Positions 24,227 to 32,842 are shown, counted from the first letter of the stretch. The stretch: 64,000 bases of DNA from Mycolicibacterium sediminis (GCF_010731735.1 NZ_AP022588.1:5642001-5706000), one strand, 5' to 3'. The notes: generated from the letters alone by a model not told the origin. Program-made: numbers and translations.

Positions 24227-26057
24227 TCCAGTCGCCGGCGTCACCGACGATGCCGACGGGCACGGCGCCGGTCAGGCTGACGTTCTGCACGCTCGGGCCG
24301 GCGGCCACGATGGTGGTGTCCTGCAGAATCGGCAGCACCGTCGACATGTTCCACAGCCGCGGCTCGACGGCGGTCAGCACCGATGCAATGTCCTCGCTGC
24401 CGTCCAGTGCCGCATCGATCTTCGGCTGGATGCTGCGGTCACAGATGCCGGTCAGGTTACTGGGGGCCTGGACGAGCTGATCGGAGTCCGGGGCCGGCGG
24501 CGGCGCACTCGTGGCCGTCGTGGTGGTCGCCCTGGTAGTTGAGGGTGTCGGGGAGCCGGTCGGGGGCGGCGTCGCAACTGCCGCAGCCACCAGAGCCGGA
24601 CAGCCGTAACGTGATTCGAGCGCAGTGGCGAGGTCACCGCCGGCCTGATGCCACCCGACGATCGCGTCGACGCGGTTCTCGGTCAGCGCGTCGCCGTAGA
24701 GGGTCGGCGGGTCTAGCGCCAGCACCGACGCCGCGATCCCGACGCTGCGCAACTGGTCGGCGGCGGTGTTCGCGACGGCCACCGACGTCGGATCGTTGGC
24801 GGCGACGCCGAGCACCAGCGCCAACTGCTGGCCGTCCTTCGTGATGCGGTCGCGGTCGTCGGGCGGCGGCACCCCGGTCGTCGGCGGCGCGGGCGGCGAT
24901 TCGGCGGGCTCGATGCCGTAGCCGGCCTGACCCAGTAGCGCGAGCGCGGCATCCCTGGTCATGGCGGGCGGCGACGTCGGCACGTACCCGGGATCCGACG
25001 GCGACCGCACCTGCGCCTGCGCCAACGTCACGGTGTTGTCGCTGCCTGCCCCTACGGCTGCGAGCAGGTCGACGTCGAGCAGACCGAGGACGGCCTTGCG
25101 GACCTGCGGGTCGACGAGCATCGGCTGCTGCGCCCGCAGCGTCAGCTGCATGACGCGCGGTGTGACGATGCGGGCGGTCCGGACGTCGGGGATCGCGCTG
25201 AGTTGGGCGAACGCCGCCTGGCCACCGTGCACCTGGGCCACCTGGGTGTCGCCGTTGCGGATCGAGTCGGCCAGTGCGGCGGGCGCACCACCGCGCCGGA
25301 ACAGGATGAGGTCGGGCTTCGCGGGCTGCGCCCAGAAGCGGTCGTTGCGGGCCAGCAGGATCTCGTCGCGCTGCGGATCGATGCTCTCGACGCGGAACTG
25401 GCCACCCGTCACGGGCATCGCCCGAGCCAGCCCTGCAGCGAACCCGCCGGGCACGTCCTTCACGATGTGCGCGGGAAGCAGGTCGTTGAACAGTTCGCGC
25501 CACGCCGGGTAGGGCTGCGAGAACGTCACCACCGCGGTCTTGCCGCCCTCGACCGACTGCACCCCGGTGATCAGGTCGTAGCCGGCGGGGTCGACGACGC
25601 CGGGCTCGCTCACCATCTGGCGCCACAGGTACCAGTAGTCGTCGGCGGCGATCGGCGCGTTGTCGGTCCAGGACGCTTCGGGCCGGATCTTATAGGTGAC
25701 GGTGAACTGCTCGCCGTTGGTGACCTCCGCCGACACCAGCAGTGAGGTGTCCAGTTCCCAGCGCGAGCCGGTCGACGACGCCGGGTCGGCGATCGGCCGG
25801 AACGAGCTGGGCAGCACCAGGGACGAGATGGCCGCGTTCACCGGCGACTGGTCCGACATCAGGTGCGGGTTGAACCCGGCGCCGATCGAGTCGATCGCCA
25901 TGATGATCTGCGTCGCCTTCATCGGCGGCGGCGGCGTGCTCACCGTGGTGTCGGTGCTCTGCGGCGCAGGCGGCGGGCTGACCGTGCACGAACCGACCAG
26001 CAGCACGCAGGACAGCATGCCGACGACGGTCGATACGCGTCGCGTCTTCGTCGGCAC
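24210..26057 (-). CDS. lpqW: Lipoprotein LpqW
   Basis: A 615-residue lipoprotein resembling an oligopeptide-binding (SBP family 5) protein. In mycobacteria LpqW steers precursor flow between phosphatidylinositol mannosides and lipomannan/lipoarabinomannan at the branch point near PimE. The lipobox LLVGS-C is at about Cys24 when starting at GTG 26057. Long segments match Rv1166 as I remember it, including CTVSPPPAPQSTDT, DNAPIAADDYWYLW and the NMSTVLPILQDTTIVAAGPS end. A Thr/Pro/Ala-rich low-complexity insert lies about residues 505-540. It begins 31 bp after typA's stop, so the two are likely co-transcribed, and it overlaps the end of the ClC gene by 17 bp. pimE is nearby. Confidence 0.93.
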   Translation of the reverse strand: MPTKTRRVSTVVGMLSCVLLVGSCTVSPPPAPQSTDTTVSTPPPPMKATQIIMAIDSIGAGFNPHLMSDQSPVNAAISSLVLPSSFRPIADPASSTGSRWELDTSLLVSAEVTNGEQFTVTYKIRPEASWTDNAPIAADDYWYLWRQMVSEPGVVDPAGYDLITGVQSVEGGKTAVVTFSQPYPAWRELFNDLLPAHIVKDVPGGFAAGLARAMPVTGGQFRVESIDPQRDEILLARNDRFWAQPAKPDLILFRRGGAPAALADSIRNGDTQVAQVHGGQAAFAQLSAIPDVRTARIVTPRVMQLTLRAQQPMLVDPQVRKAVLGLLDVDLLAAVGAGSDNTVTLAQAQVRSPSDPGYVPTSPPAMTRDAALALLGQAGYGIEPAESPPAPPTTGVPPPDDRDRITKDGQQLALVLGVAANDPTSVAVANTAADQLRSVGIAASVLALDPPTLYGDALTENRVDAIVGWHQAGGDLATALESRYGCPALVAAAVATPPPTGSPTPSTTRATTTTATSAPPPAPDSDQLVQAPSNLTGICDRSIQPKIDAALDGSEDIASVLTAVEPRLWNMSTVLPILQDTTIVAAGPSVQNVSLTGAVPVGIVGDAGDWIKKPR

Positions 26058-26088
26058 GGTGTTCAGGTTAACGACCACCCGCACCGGA

Positions 26089-28020
26089 TCAGTTGCGAGC
26101 CTTCGCGCGGGACTTGGCGCGGGCACGCAGCGAGGCGTTGAGTTCGACCTTGCGGACGCGGACGACCTCCGGGGTCACTTCGACGCACTCGTCCTCGGCG
26201 CAGAACTCCATCGCCTGCTCGAGGCCCATCTCGATCGGACGAGCCAGCGTCTCGAAGACGTCCGCGGTCGAGGACCGCATGTTGGTGAGCTTCTTCTCGC
26301 GGGTGGCGTTGACGTCGAGGTCCTCGGCGCGGGGGTTGATGCCCACCACCTGACCCTCGTACGTGTCGTCACCCGGCTCGACGAAGAACTGGCCGCGGTC
26401 GGACAGCTGCGTCATCGCGAACGGGGTGATCTTGCCGGTCCGGTCGGAGACCAGCGAGCCGGTGTGGCGGGCGCGGATCTCGCCGGCCCACGGGCGGTAG
26501 CCCTCGAACACCGCGTTGGCGATGCCGGTGCCGCGGGTCAGCGTCAGGAAGTCGGTGCGGAAGCCGATCAGCCCACGGCTGGGCACGACGAAGTCCATCC
26601 GCACCCACCCCGCGGCGTGGTTGGCCATCTCCTCCATGCGGCCCTTGCGGGCGGCCATCAGCTGGGTGACGGCGCCGACGAACTCCTCGGGACAGTCGAT
26701 GGTCATCGCCTCGAAGGGCTCGTGCAGCTTGCCGTCGACGGTCCGGGTGACCACCTGCGGCTTGCCGACGGTCAGCTCGAAGCCCTCGCGACGCATCTGC
26801 TCGACGAGGATCGCCAGCGCCAGCTCGCCACGGCCCTGCACCTCCCACGCGTCCGGACGGTCGATGTCGACGACCTTGATGGACACGTTGCCGACGAGTT
26901 CGCTGTCGAGGCGGCTCTTCACCATCCTGGCGGTCAGCTTGTGGCCGGACACCTTGCCCGCCAGCGGCGAGGTGTTGGTGCCGATCGTGACCGAGATGGC
27001 GGGCTCGTCGACGGTGATGCGCGGCAGCGCGTGTGCGTGCTCGATGTCGGCGAGCGTGTCGCCGATCATGATCTCCGGCATGCCCGCGACGGCGACGATG
27101 TCACCGGCGATTGCCTCGTCGGTGCTGGTGCGCTCGACGCCCTCGGTGGCGAGCAGCTCGGTGATCTTCGCGTTGGTGATGACGGGATGCCCGTCGACCT
27201 CGCGCATCCACGCAACCTGCTGGCCCTTGCGCAGCTTGCCCTTGTAGATGCGGACCAGGGCGAGACGGCCGAGGAACGCCGACGCGTCGAGGTTGGTGAC
27301 GAGTGCCTGCAGTGGCGCCTCGGGGTCGCCCTGCGGCGGCGGGATGTGCTCCATGAGGACGTCGAACAGCGGGTCGAGGTTCTCGCCGTCGGGGTTCTCG
27401 CCGTTGGCGGGTTCGGTGGTGCTGGCGATGCCGGCGCGGCCCGACGCGTACAGCGTGGGCAGGCCGAGTGCGAACTCGGCGGCCTTTTGCGCTTCCTCGT
27501 CGAGATCCGACGCGACGTCGAGCAGCAGGTCGTGACTCTCGGAGACCACCTCGGCGATGCGGGCGTCGGGGCGGTCGGTCTTGTTGACGCAGACGATGAC
27601 CGGCAGGTGCGCGGTCAGCGCCTTGCGGAGCACGAAGCGGGTCTGCGGCAGCGGGCCCTCCGACGCGTCGACCAGGAGTAGGACGCCGTCGACCATCGAC
27701 AGGCCGCGTTCCACCTCGCCGCCGAAGTCGGCGTGGCCGGGCGTGTCGATCACGTTGATCACCGTCATGGTGCCGTCGGCGTTGTGACGGTGCACGGCCG
27801 TGTTCTTGGCCAGGATGGTGATGCCCTTTTCCTTCTCCAGGTCACCGGAGTCCATCAGGCGCTCGATGGCGTCGTCGCCGCGATGGCTGAGCGCGCCGGA
27901 TTGCCGCAACATCGCGTCGACGAGGGTCGTCTTGCCATGATCCACGTGCGCGACGATGGCTACGTTACGAAAGTCTTGGGGCAAATCCACATCACTGATT
28001 GTCGCAGCGTGACTATCCAT
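26089..28020 (-). CDS. typA: Translational GTPase TypA/BipA
   Basis: A 643-residue ribosome-associated GTPase that helps ribosome assembly and stress adaptation. GTPase motifs: G1 AHVDHGKTT (24-32), G3 DTPGHADFGGE, G4 NKTDRPDA. The EF-G-like domains II-V and the BipA-specific C-terminal domain follow (MRSSTADVFETLARP). ATG 28020 is chosen because the conserved DFRNVAIVAHVDHGK region begins 16 residues later; earlier in-frame starts up to 28302 would only add non-conserved sequence that reads over the divergent gene at 28057. It heads a likely typA-lpqW unit. Confidence 0.96.
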   Translation of the reverse strand: MDSHAATISDVDLPQDFRNVAIVAHVDHGKTTLVDAMLRQSGALSHRGDDAIERLMDSGDLEKEKGITILAKNTAVHRHNADGTMTVINVIDTPGHADFGGEVERGLSMVDGVLLLVDASEGPLPQTRFVLRKALTAHLPVIVCVNKTDRPDARIAEVVSESHDLLLDVASDLDEEAQKAAEFALGLPTLYASGRAGIASTTEPANGENPDGENLDPLFDVLMEHIPPPQGDPEAPLQALVTNLDASAFLGRLALVRIYKGKLRKGQQVAWMREVDGHPVITNAKITELLATEGVERTSTDEAIAGDIVAVAGMPEIMIGDTLADIEHAHALPRITVDEPAISVTIGTNTSPLAGKVSGHKLTARMVKSRLDSELVGNVSIKVVDIDRPDAWEVQGRGELALAILVEQMRREGFELTVGKPQVVTRTVDGKLHEPFEAMTIDCPEEFVGAVTQLMAARKGRMEEMANHAAGWVRMDFVVPSRGLIGFRTDFLTLTRGTGIANAVFEGYRPWAGEIRARHTGSLVSDRTGKITPFAMTQLSDRGQFFVEPGDDTYEGQVVGINPRAEDLDVNATREKKLTNMRSSTADVFETLARPIEMGLEQAMEFCAEDECVEVTPEVVRVRKVELNASLRARAKSRAKARN

Positions 28021-28056
28021 TCGCGAAAACGTGCAGAACCATGGGAGAGGCCGGAG

Positions 28057-28221
28057 TTGGTCGAGAAGTTCGCTGGGGTCAAGGCGAAGAAGAAGTGCTG
28101 TCGCTCGAAGCCCCGGTGCAAGCGCTGCCCGCTGGTCCTGCACAAGGTGCACAAGGCCGAACTGTCCGGCATCCGTGGCAAGGACCTCGAGAAGGTGTTC
28201 AAGCGCGCCCGAAAAGCCTGA
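28057..28221 (+). CDS. Small Cys/Lys-rich protein, possible zinc binder
   Basis: A 54-residue very basic protein (VEKFAGVKAKKKCC at its start) with the pattern CC-x5-C-x2-C-x4-HxxH (KKCCRSKPRCKRCPLVLHKVHK), which looks able to bind a metal. The start is TTG 28057, with GGGAGAGG nearby; no better start exists in frame. It is divergent from typA (36 bp between starts), placed where M. tuberculosis has narGHJI between typA and mutT2. I believe similar short proteins occur in other mycobacteria, but I know no function. A nucleic-acid or ribosome-binding role would fit its charge; this is a guess. Confidence 0.7.
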   Translation: MVEKFAGVKAKKKCCRSKPRCKRCPLVLHKVHKAELSGIRGKDLEKVFKRARKA

Positions 28222-28424
28222 TGACGTGCGGCGATGCGACTTGAGTACGTAGCCGGGGCCGTCACCGTCGACTGTGTGGCGGGAGCTGGGACGTAGCTGC
28301 AATCGTTCTTCCGCCGGGTCGCCAGGTTGCGCGCGCGGCCCTCTGAGCGTTCTTCGATCGGGACTGGTTGCGACGACCGCCCTGTGTGCCGCATGTCACC
28401 CGGCGGGAATCGTCCGTCGGCCCC

Positions 28425-28835
28425 TCAGACCTGGCCTGATCGCAACATCGCCGCCAGGTTGGGCAGCCATCCGCGGTCGGCGGGCACCCAGTCGACACTC
28501 GCCAGATCGTCGGCGCCGACCCATCGCAGCGCCCTGTGGTCGTGCGGTGTGACGGTGCCCGCGACGAGGGTGACGCGATAGGCGCGCAAGGTCATCGATC
28601 GCGGCAGTGGGACGTCCTCGCCCACTTGCAGTCCGACGGTCACCTCGACGCCGAGTTCCTCTCGGAGTTCGCGGACGAGCGCCTGCTGGTCCGACTCCCC
28701 CGGGGCGGCCTTGCCCCCGGGGAGTTCCCACAGGCCGGCGAGTTCGGGTGGGCGGGCGCGCTGGGCGACGAGCAGGGCGTCGCCGTCGACGAGGGCTCCC
28801 GCGACGACGACGACGGGTTCGGTTTCTGTGGTGAT
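28425..28835 (-). CDS. mutT2: Nudix hydrolase MutT2-like (non-canonical start codon)
   Basis: About 136 residues. The Nudix box is intact (GGKAAPGESDQQALVRELRE, then ELGV, matching GX5EX7REUXEEXGU), and the protein aligns from memory with mycobacterial MutT2 (VAQRARPPELAGLWELPGGK, TLRAYRV, DHRALRWV, WVPADRGW). MutT2 sanitises oxidised or modified pyrimidine nucleotides (5-methyl-CTP/CTP) in mycobacteria. No ATG, GTG or TTG lies in frame between the upstream stop TAG (28845-28847) and the conserved VVVVAGAL; the expected start is ATC 28835, six bases after a TAGCTT -10-like box. An out-of-frame TTG at 28843 would come into frame if one 8-bp near-repeat of ACCACATC were removed. The gene may therefore start unusually, or carry a start-proximal mutation. 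Confidence 0.8.
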   Translation of the reverse strand: MTTETEPVVVVAGALVDGDALLVAQRARPPELAGLWELPGGKAAPGESDQQALVRELREELGVEVTVGLQVGEDVPLPRSMTLRAYRVTLVAGTVTPHDHRALRWVGADDLASVDWVPADRGWLPNLAAMLRSGQV

Positions 28836-28953
28836 GTGGTCAAGCTACGTGACGACCGTCAGCACCTCTCGAATTCCGCGGACAGTTCGAGTTTCAGCGG
28901 GATGCGGACGTGCAGTGTGCCCGTGCGGGTCGCCGACGGCGACGCATGCACGT

Positions 28954-29052
28954 GCCCGCCTTTGAGCGACAACTCGCGACAATTCGGTACCACCACGAAC
29001 CACGGGCCACCCACCGTCACCGGTTGTCGCGACTTGTCGCTACGAGGCGGGC
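28954..29052. repeat. Long imperfect palindrome between mutT2 and phhB
   Basis: Two 29-nt arms (28954-28982 and 29024-29052; the outer part is GCCCGCCT, the inner part AGCGACAA and TCGCGACAA) match at 25 of 29 positions across a 41-nt loop. It lies in the space between divergent genes, 80 bp before phhB, so it is not simply a terminator at a gene end. Confidence 0.7.
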
Positions 29053-29134
29053 AGAGGCGCCGTTCTGCTCCCGGCGCGACCGATCCCGTCGACCGACCCT
29101 GGTGTCACGGCACGGCAGACGGTATACCCGAGTA

Positions 29135-29419
29135 ATGGCTGTACTCACGGACGAACAGGTGGACGCCGCACTATCCGACCTCAACGGCTGGAAGCGGGAA
29201 GACGGCGCGCTGCGTCGCTCGATCGACTTCCCGGAGTTCCTCGTCGGTGTCGACGCGGTGCGCCGCGTGGCACAGGCGGCCGAGCAGCAGGATCACCATC
29301 CCGACATCGACATCCGTTGGCGCACCGTCACGTTCGCGCTCGTCACGCACTCCGAGGGTGGCATCACCGACAAGGACGTCGACATGGCGCGCGAGATCAA
29401 CGGGATCGTCGGCGGCTGA
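29135..29419 (+). CDS. phhB: Pterin-4-alpha-carbinolamine dehydratase
   Basis: A 94-residue protein of the PCD/DCoH family, which dehydrates 4a-hydroxy-tetrahydropterin and may assist other pterin-dependent steps. The signature EQQDHHPDIDIRW, with the catalytic His pair, is present, as is the C-terminal EGGITDKDVDMA. The ATG at 29135 is preceded by a TATACC box 6 nt away, so the mRNA may be leaderless. It matches the position of Rv1159A in M. tuberculosis. Its last 23 bp overlap the convergent end of pimE. The pterin substrate in mycobacteria is not established. Confidence 0.9.
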   Translation: MAVLTDEQVDAALSDLNGWKREDGALRRSIDFPEFLVGVDAVRRVAQAAEQQDHHPDIDIRWRTVTFALVTHSEGGITDKDVDMAREINGIVGG

Positions 29420-30596
29420 GCCCGATCCATCCGAGCGTCGCGAGGGTGGCGGCGGCGTAGACGAGGCCGGCCCACGCCAGGTACCAGGGGCGGCCGATCT
29501 CCCAGATCGTCGGCTGCGCGAAGCTGAGCAGCCAGGGCACGCCGACGATCGTCAGCGCCAGCCACCCCCAGCCGAGCACCCGTGCACCAATCCGATCTCG
29601 CAGCGGTCCGTGCAGCAGCCAGATCATCAACGGGATCAGCCACACCCAGTGGTGGGTCCACGAGATCGGCGATAGCAGCAGCCCGAAGAGTTGCACGACG
29701 AGGATCCCGCCGAGCCGATCCGACGCCCCGCCGATCGCGCGCCACGCGCAGACGGCCAGCACCGCCGTGACCAGAACCGCCACCAGGACGGCCGGCCCGT
29801 ATCCGGCGTCGTACCCCAGGATTCGCGAGATGCCGCCGCGCCAGGACTGGTTGAACGACGTGCCGATCGGACCGATGCGACTCGCGTCGCCCAGCAGGTC
29901 GGTGAAGTAGAAGCGGGCCTGCTCGCCGAGCACCAGCAGCGACACGCCGACCGTCGCAAAGAAGACCACCCCGGAGAACAGCGCCGCTCCCCATCTCCGC
30001 GCGCCGAGGAAGTAGAGCCCTGCCACCGCCGGCGTCAGCTTCACCCCCGCCGCCAGTCCGACCAGCAGTCCCGACAGCCACCACCGGCTGCTGTAGACCG
30101 CGCACAGCACGGCGAGCACGAGAATCACGTTGATCTGGCCGTAGTCGAAGGTGCTGCGCAGCGGCTCGGTCCAGATGCCGACCGCGGTCCAGAGCATGGC
30201 GCTGCGGTGGGCCTGCACGCCGAGGAGTCGCAGGCTCAGCCACGACACGCCGTAGAGCGCGGCGATGATTCCGATCTGCCATGCGAACGACAGCACGCCG
30301 AACGGCAGCAGATGCAGCGGCTGAAACACGACGGCGGCGAACGGTGGGTAGGTGAAGGGCAGCGGGAAGTCCGGCGTCTGGTCGGCGTAGACGAAGTCGT
30401 AGAGCGACTGTCCGGTCCCGACCGTGGCCGCCCCACCGACGTAGACGTGCAGGTCCACGAAGTTCGCGCCATTGGGAACGAGGTAGGTCCAGGCCAGTCG
30501 GGCGACGACGCTGAGCGCCAGTAGCCAGGGCGCCGCGCGCAGCAGGCGGGTCCTGGTGGGGGTCTCGGCGGACGCCGTGGGCGGGAGGTCAGTTAT
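29397..30596 (-). CDS. pimE: Polyprenol-phosphate-mannose-dependent alpha-1,2-mannosyltransferase PimE (non-canonical start codon)
   Basis: About 399 residues, a polytopic GT87-family (GT-C fold) enzyme that adds the fifth mannose to phosphatidylinositol mannoside on the outer face of the membrane. Family pieces: LVPNGANFVDLHVYVGGAA with the essential loop Asp, YDFVYADQTPDFPLPFTYPPFAA, QINVILV, GVKLTPAVAGLYF and SPISWTHHWVW. The first in-frame start codon is GTG 30458, which would cut off the first membrane span and the catalytic loop; the natural N-terminus reads ITDLPPTASAE from ATA 30596. That ATA sits 7 nt after TAGAGT, a -10-like box, hinting at a leaderless mRNA with an unusual start. 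Context with lpqW fits PIM/LAM metabolism. Confidence 0.9.
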   Translation of the reverse strand: MTDLPPTASAETPTRTRLLRAAPWLLALSVVARLAWTYLVPNGANFVDLHVYVGGAATVGTGQSLYDFVYADQTPDFPLPFTYPPFAAVVFQPLHLLPFGVLSFAWQIGIIAALYGVSWLSLRLLGVQAHRSAMLWTAVGIWTEPLRSTFDYGQINVILVLAVLCAVYSSRWWLSGLLVGLAAGVKLTPAVAGLYFLGARRWGAALFSGVVFFATVGVSLLVLGEQARFYFTDLLGDASRIGPIGTSFNQSWRGGISRILGYDAGYGPAVLVAVLVTAVLAVCAWRAIGGASDRLGGILVVQLFGLLLSPISWTHHWVWLIPLMIWLLHGPLRDRIGARVLGWGWLALTIVGVPWLLSFAQPTIWEIGRPWYLAWAGLVYAAATLATLGWIGLSRRRSR

Positions 30597-30733
30597 CCGC
30601 CCGACTCTAGCGACCGGTCACGCTCAGCCGACGTGTGCGTAACGGTTGAATAAATGCCACACGTGTCACTTGAGTAACACCAGTAACTCCGTAGCTTCGG
30701 TTGCAGACGTGCCGACAACCGATTGGGAGAACC

Positions 30734-31399
30734 ATGAACATCGCCAGAAAACTGTTCGCCACCAGCATGATTGCTGCTGCAGGGACAGTCGGTGCCGCAG
30801 TGGCGCTGTCCGCACCCGCGTTGGCTGAGCCCGCCCCGGCTCCGGCCCCCGCAATGCCGACGATCCCGGGTCTGCCGTTCCTCGATCCGGTGGCACAGGC
30901 GCCGCAGATGCTGCAGGCACTGGGCTCCGTCCTGACGGGCACCGCCGCGAAGCCGGTCGCCGCGCCGGCCCCGGCTCCCACCGCCGCGGTGACGCTGCCG
31001 CAGCCGGGTTCGCTGCCCGCACCGCTCAACGCCATCGCGGCGCCGCTGACCGCACCCGCGGCCGGGGCACCCGCGGCCGCGCCGGCACCGCTGGCCGAGG
31101 TCAACCTGCCGCAGGCAGCACCCGCGCCGCAGCCCGCCGCACCGCTGGCCCAGGTCAACCTGCCTCAGGCGCCGGTTGCTCCCGCCGCTGCGCCCGCCGC
31201 CGCGGCCGCCCCGAGTGGTCTGGCCTCGCTCCTGCCCCCGGGCATCCCGCTGGCCGGCCTGCTGCCGACCAACCCGGTCGCCACCGTCCCGGCCGCGGCC
31301 GCACCCGCGGTGGCCGCCGCACCTACGGCCGCATCGGCCGGCGCTGCCAGCTTGGAAAGCCTTGCGCCGCTGATGTTCCCGACCTCCGGCCTGCCGTGA
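30734..31399 (+). CDS. Ala/Pro-rich secreted protein (Rv1158c-like)
   Basis: A 221-residue protein with a signal peptide (MNIARKLFATSMIAAAG, cleavage near ALAEP about residue 32). The mature part is over half Ala and Pro, with a short ordered piece (MPTIPGLPFLDPVAQAPQML) and two near-copies of LAEVNLPQA / LAQVNLPQA. The ATG has GGGAGAACC as ribosome site. It is followed by a second Ala/Pro-rich secreted gene, 61 bp away; the pair matches Rv1158c-Rv1157c next to pimE in M. tuberculosis. No function is known; a cell-wall location is inference. Confidence 0.8.
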   Translation: MNIARKLFATSMIAAAGTVGAAVALSAPALAEPAPAPAPAMPTIPGLPFLDPVAQAPQMLQALGSVLTGTAAKPVAAPAPAPTAAVTLPQPGSLPAPLNAIAAPLTAPAAGAPAAAPAPLAEVNLPQAAPAPQPAAPLAQVNLPQAPVAPAAAPAAAAAPSGLASLLPPGIPLAGLLPTNPVATVPAAAAPAVAAAPTAASAGAASLESLAPLMFPTSGLP

Positions 31400-31460
31400 T
31401 CGTCAGCTGACACCACGTAATCGTCCATAAGACACTCGGAATCAAACACACGGGAGAGTC

Positions 31461-32525
31461 ATGACATCGATGAGGAAGATGGTCACCGCAATCGGTGCGT
31501 CGGCCGTACTGGCGCTCGGCGCCCAGACGGTCGCCCACGCCGATCCGGCTGCACCACTGCCCATTCCGATCGGAAGCCTGCAGGCACCCGGCCTGCCGGC
31601 GATCGAGAGCATCGCGCCCGCCATTCAGGCGGCGGCCGCGGATCCCTCGAACGCCGCATCGATGCTCATGGCCGCCGCGGCGGCCTTTGCGGGAAACTCG
31701 GCAGCCCCCGCGGACTCCAAGAACGTGGCCGCCGCGGTCAACCAGTTCGTCGCCGACCCGCAGGCGGCTCAGGTGGCGCACGTCCCGGCAGCCGGGGTGC
31801 AACCCGGCGCCGAGGCGCACCTGCCTGCTGGCATCAACCCCGCGCATGCGGCGGGACCCGCGCCTGAAGCCGTTCCGGAGTCCGCCCCCGCACCAGGGGC
31901 CATCGTGCCCCCGGCGCCTGCACCCGAGCCTGCGCCCGCACCGGCACCGGAAGCCGTCCCCGCGCCGGACGCCCTCGCCGCACCTACGCCGGCTCCGGCA
32001 CCCGAGGCCGCACCGGTCCCCGCACCGGAGGCCGCCCCGCCGGCACCCGAGGCAGCGCCACTCGCCGCCGCAGCCGCCCCGGCACCCGACGCCGCCACTC
32101 CCGGCTTCGGACCGGACGCTCCGGTCACGCAGGACTTCATGTACCCGTCGATCAGCAACGGCTGCATGAAGGACGGCGGAAACGTTCTGGCGACGGCGAT
32201 CTCGGTGGCCGGCCCGGCGAAGATCCCCGCCCCCGGCCCCGCAGCAGGCCAGACCGCCTACGTCTTCACCGCAATGGGCACCCCCGGCCCCGCGGCCGAG
32301 CAGAAGCTGCCGCTCAACGTCACCTGGGTGAACCTGACCTCGGGCAAGTCGGGTTCGGCGACGCTCAAGCCGCAGGGCGACATCAACCCCGCCGGCCCGA
32401 CGACGCTCGTCGCGATCGCCGACACCGGATCGGGGTCGATCATGTCGACCATCTTCGGTCAGGTGACGACGACCGAGAAGCAGTGCCAGTTCATGCCGAC
32501 AATTGGCTCGACGGTGGTCCCCTGA
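31461..32525 (+). CDS. Ala/Pro-rich secreted protein (Rv1157c-like)
   Basis: A 354-residue protein with a signal peptide (cleavage after AHA near residue 28), an Ala-rich helical part (about 40-110), a long Pro-Ala-Glu repeat linker (about 125-215) and a C-terminal domain (about 225-354) with two Cys residues (NGCMKDG, KQCQFM) that likely form a disulfide. The C-terminal domain looks beta-rich (LPLNVTWVNLTSGKSG). It is probably co-transcribed with the preceding gene. The linker suggests a spacer through the cell wall that presents the C-terminal domain. Function unknown. Confidence 0.8.
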   Translation: MTSMRKMVTAIGASAVLALGAQTVAHADPAAPLPIPIGSLQAPGLPAIESIAPAIQAAAADPSNAASMLMAAAAAFAGNSAAPADSKNVAAAVNQFVADPQAAQVAHVPAAGVQPGAEAHLPAGINPAHAAGPAPEAVPESAPAPGAIVPPAPAPEPAPAPAPEAVPAPDALAAPTPAPAPEAAPVPAPEAAPPAPEAAPLAAAAAPAPDAATPGFGPDAPVTQDFMYPSISNGCMKDGGNVLATAISVAGPAKIPAPGPAAGQTAYVFTAMGTPGPAAEQKLPLNVTWVNLTSGKSGSATLKPQGDINPAGPTTLVAIADTGSGSIMSTIFGQVTTTEKQCQFMPTIGSTVVP

Positions 32526-32842
32526 AACCACCGTCCCACCCCGCGAGCGTGCGCGTCGACCTGAACGCCGGCCTGATTCCCCGGCGCGACGCGCACGCTC
32601 GCGGCTTTGGTTCGTGGGTCAGGCTTGCAGCCTCCGGTCCAGTCCCATCCGCAGCGGTCTCGCGAACTGCACCCGCCCCGCCCAGGCTCGAGCGCTGACA
32701 CGATGTCGGTTGCCTCCTCGGCCCGGTCGGCCCACCATCTCCTTTCTCAAGGCGACAACTCCCGCGCTCCGAAGGGCCGATGCGCTGCGTGGAAGATTCG
32801 ATCGCGTTGACTTGTACGCCCAACGGGCACACAATTGGACCC
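32526..32842. other. Intergenic region after the Ala/Pro-rich genes
   Basis: No gene is seen in 317 bases. They hold the palindrome 32541-32604, which probably ends transcription of the two Ala/Pro-rich genes, and the promoter region of the toxin-antitoxin pair. Confidence 0.5.
32541..32604. terminator. Long palindrome/terminator after the Ala/Pro-rich pair
   Basis: Perfect 18-bp arms (CCGCGAGCGTGCGCGTCG and complement) with a 28-nt loop, 16 bp past the stop codon at 32525. It has a terminator-like position but a larger loop than usual. Confidence 0.65.

Noticed and set aside
22754..24244. Long minus-strand open frame overlapping the ClC gene
   Set aside because: It is Arg/Asp-rich without a domain; the ClC frame has the selectivity motif and membrane spans.
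28425..28643. A short mutT2-like gene starting at GTG 28643
   Set aside because: That start would remove the whole Nudix box, which is intact upstream in the same frame.
29397..30458. pimE starting at GTG 30458
   Set aside because: This would cut off the first membrane span and part of the catalytic loop which read on in the same frame.
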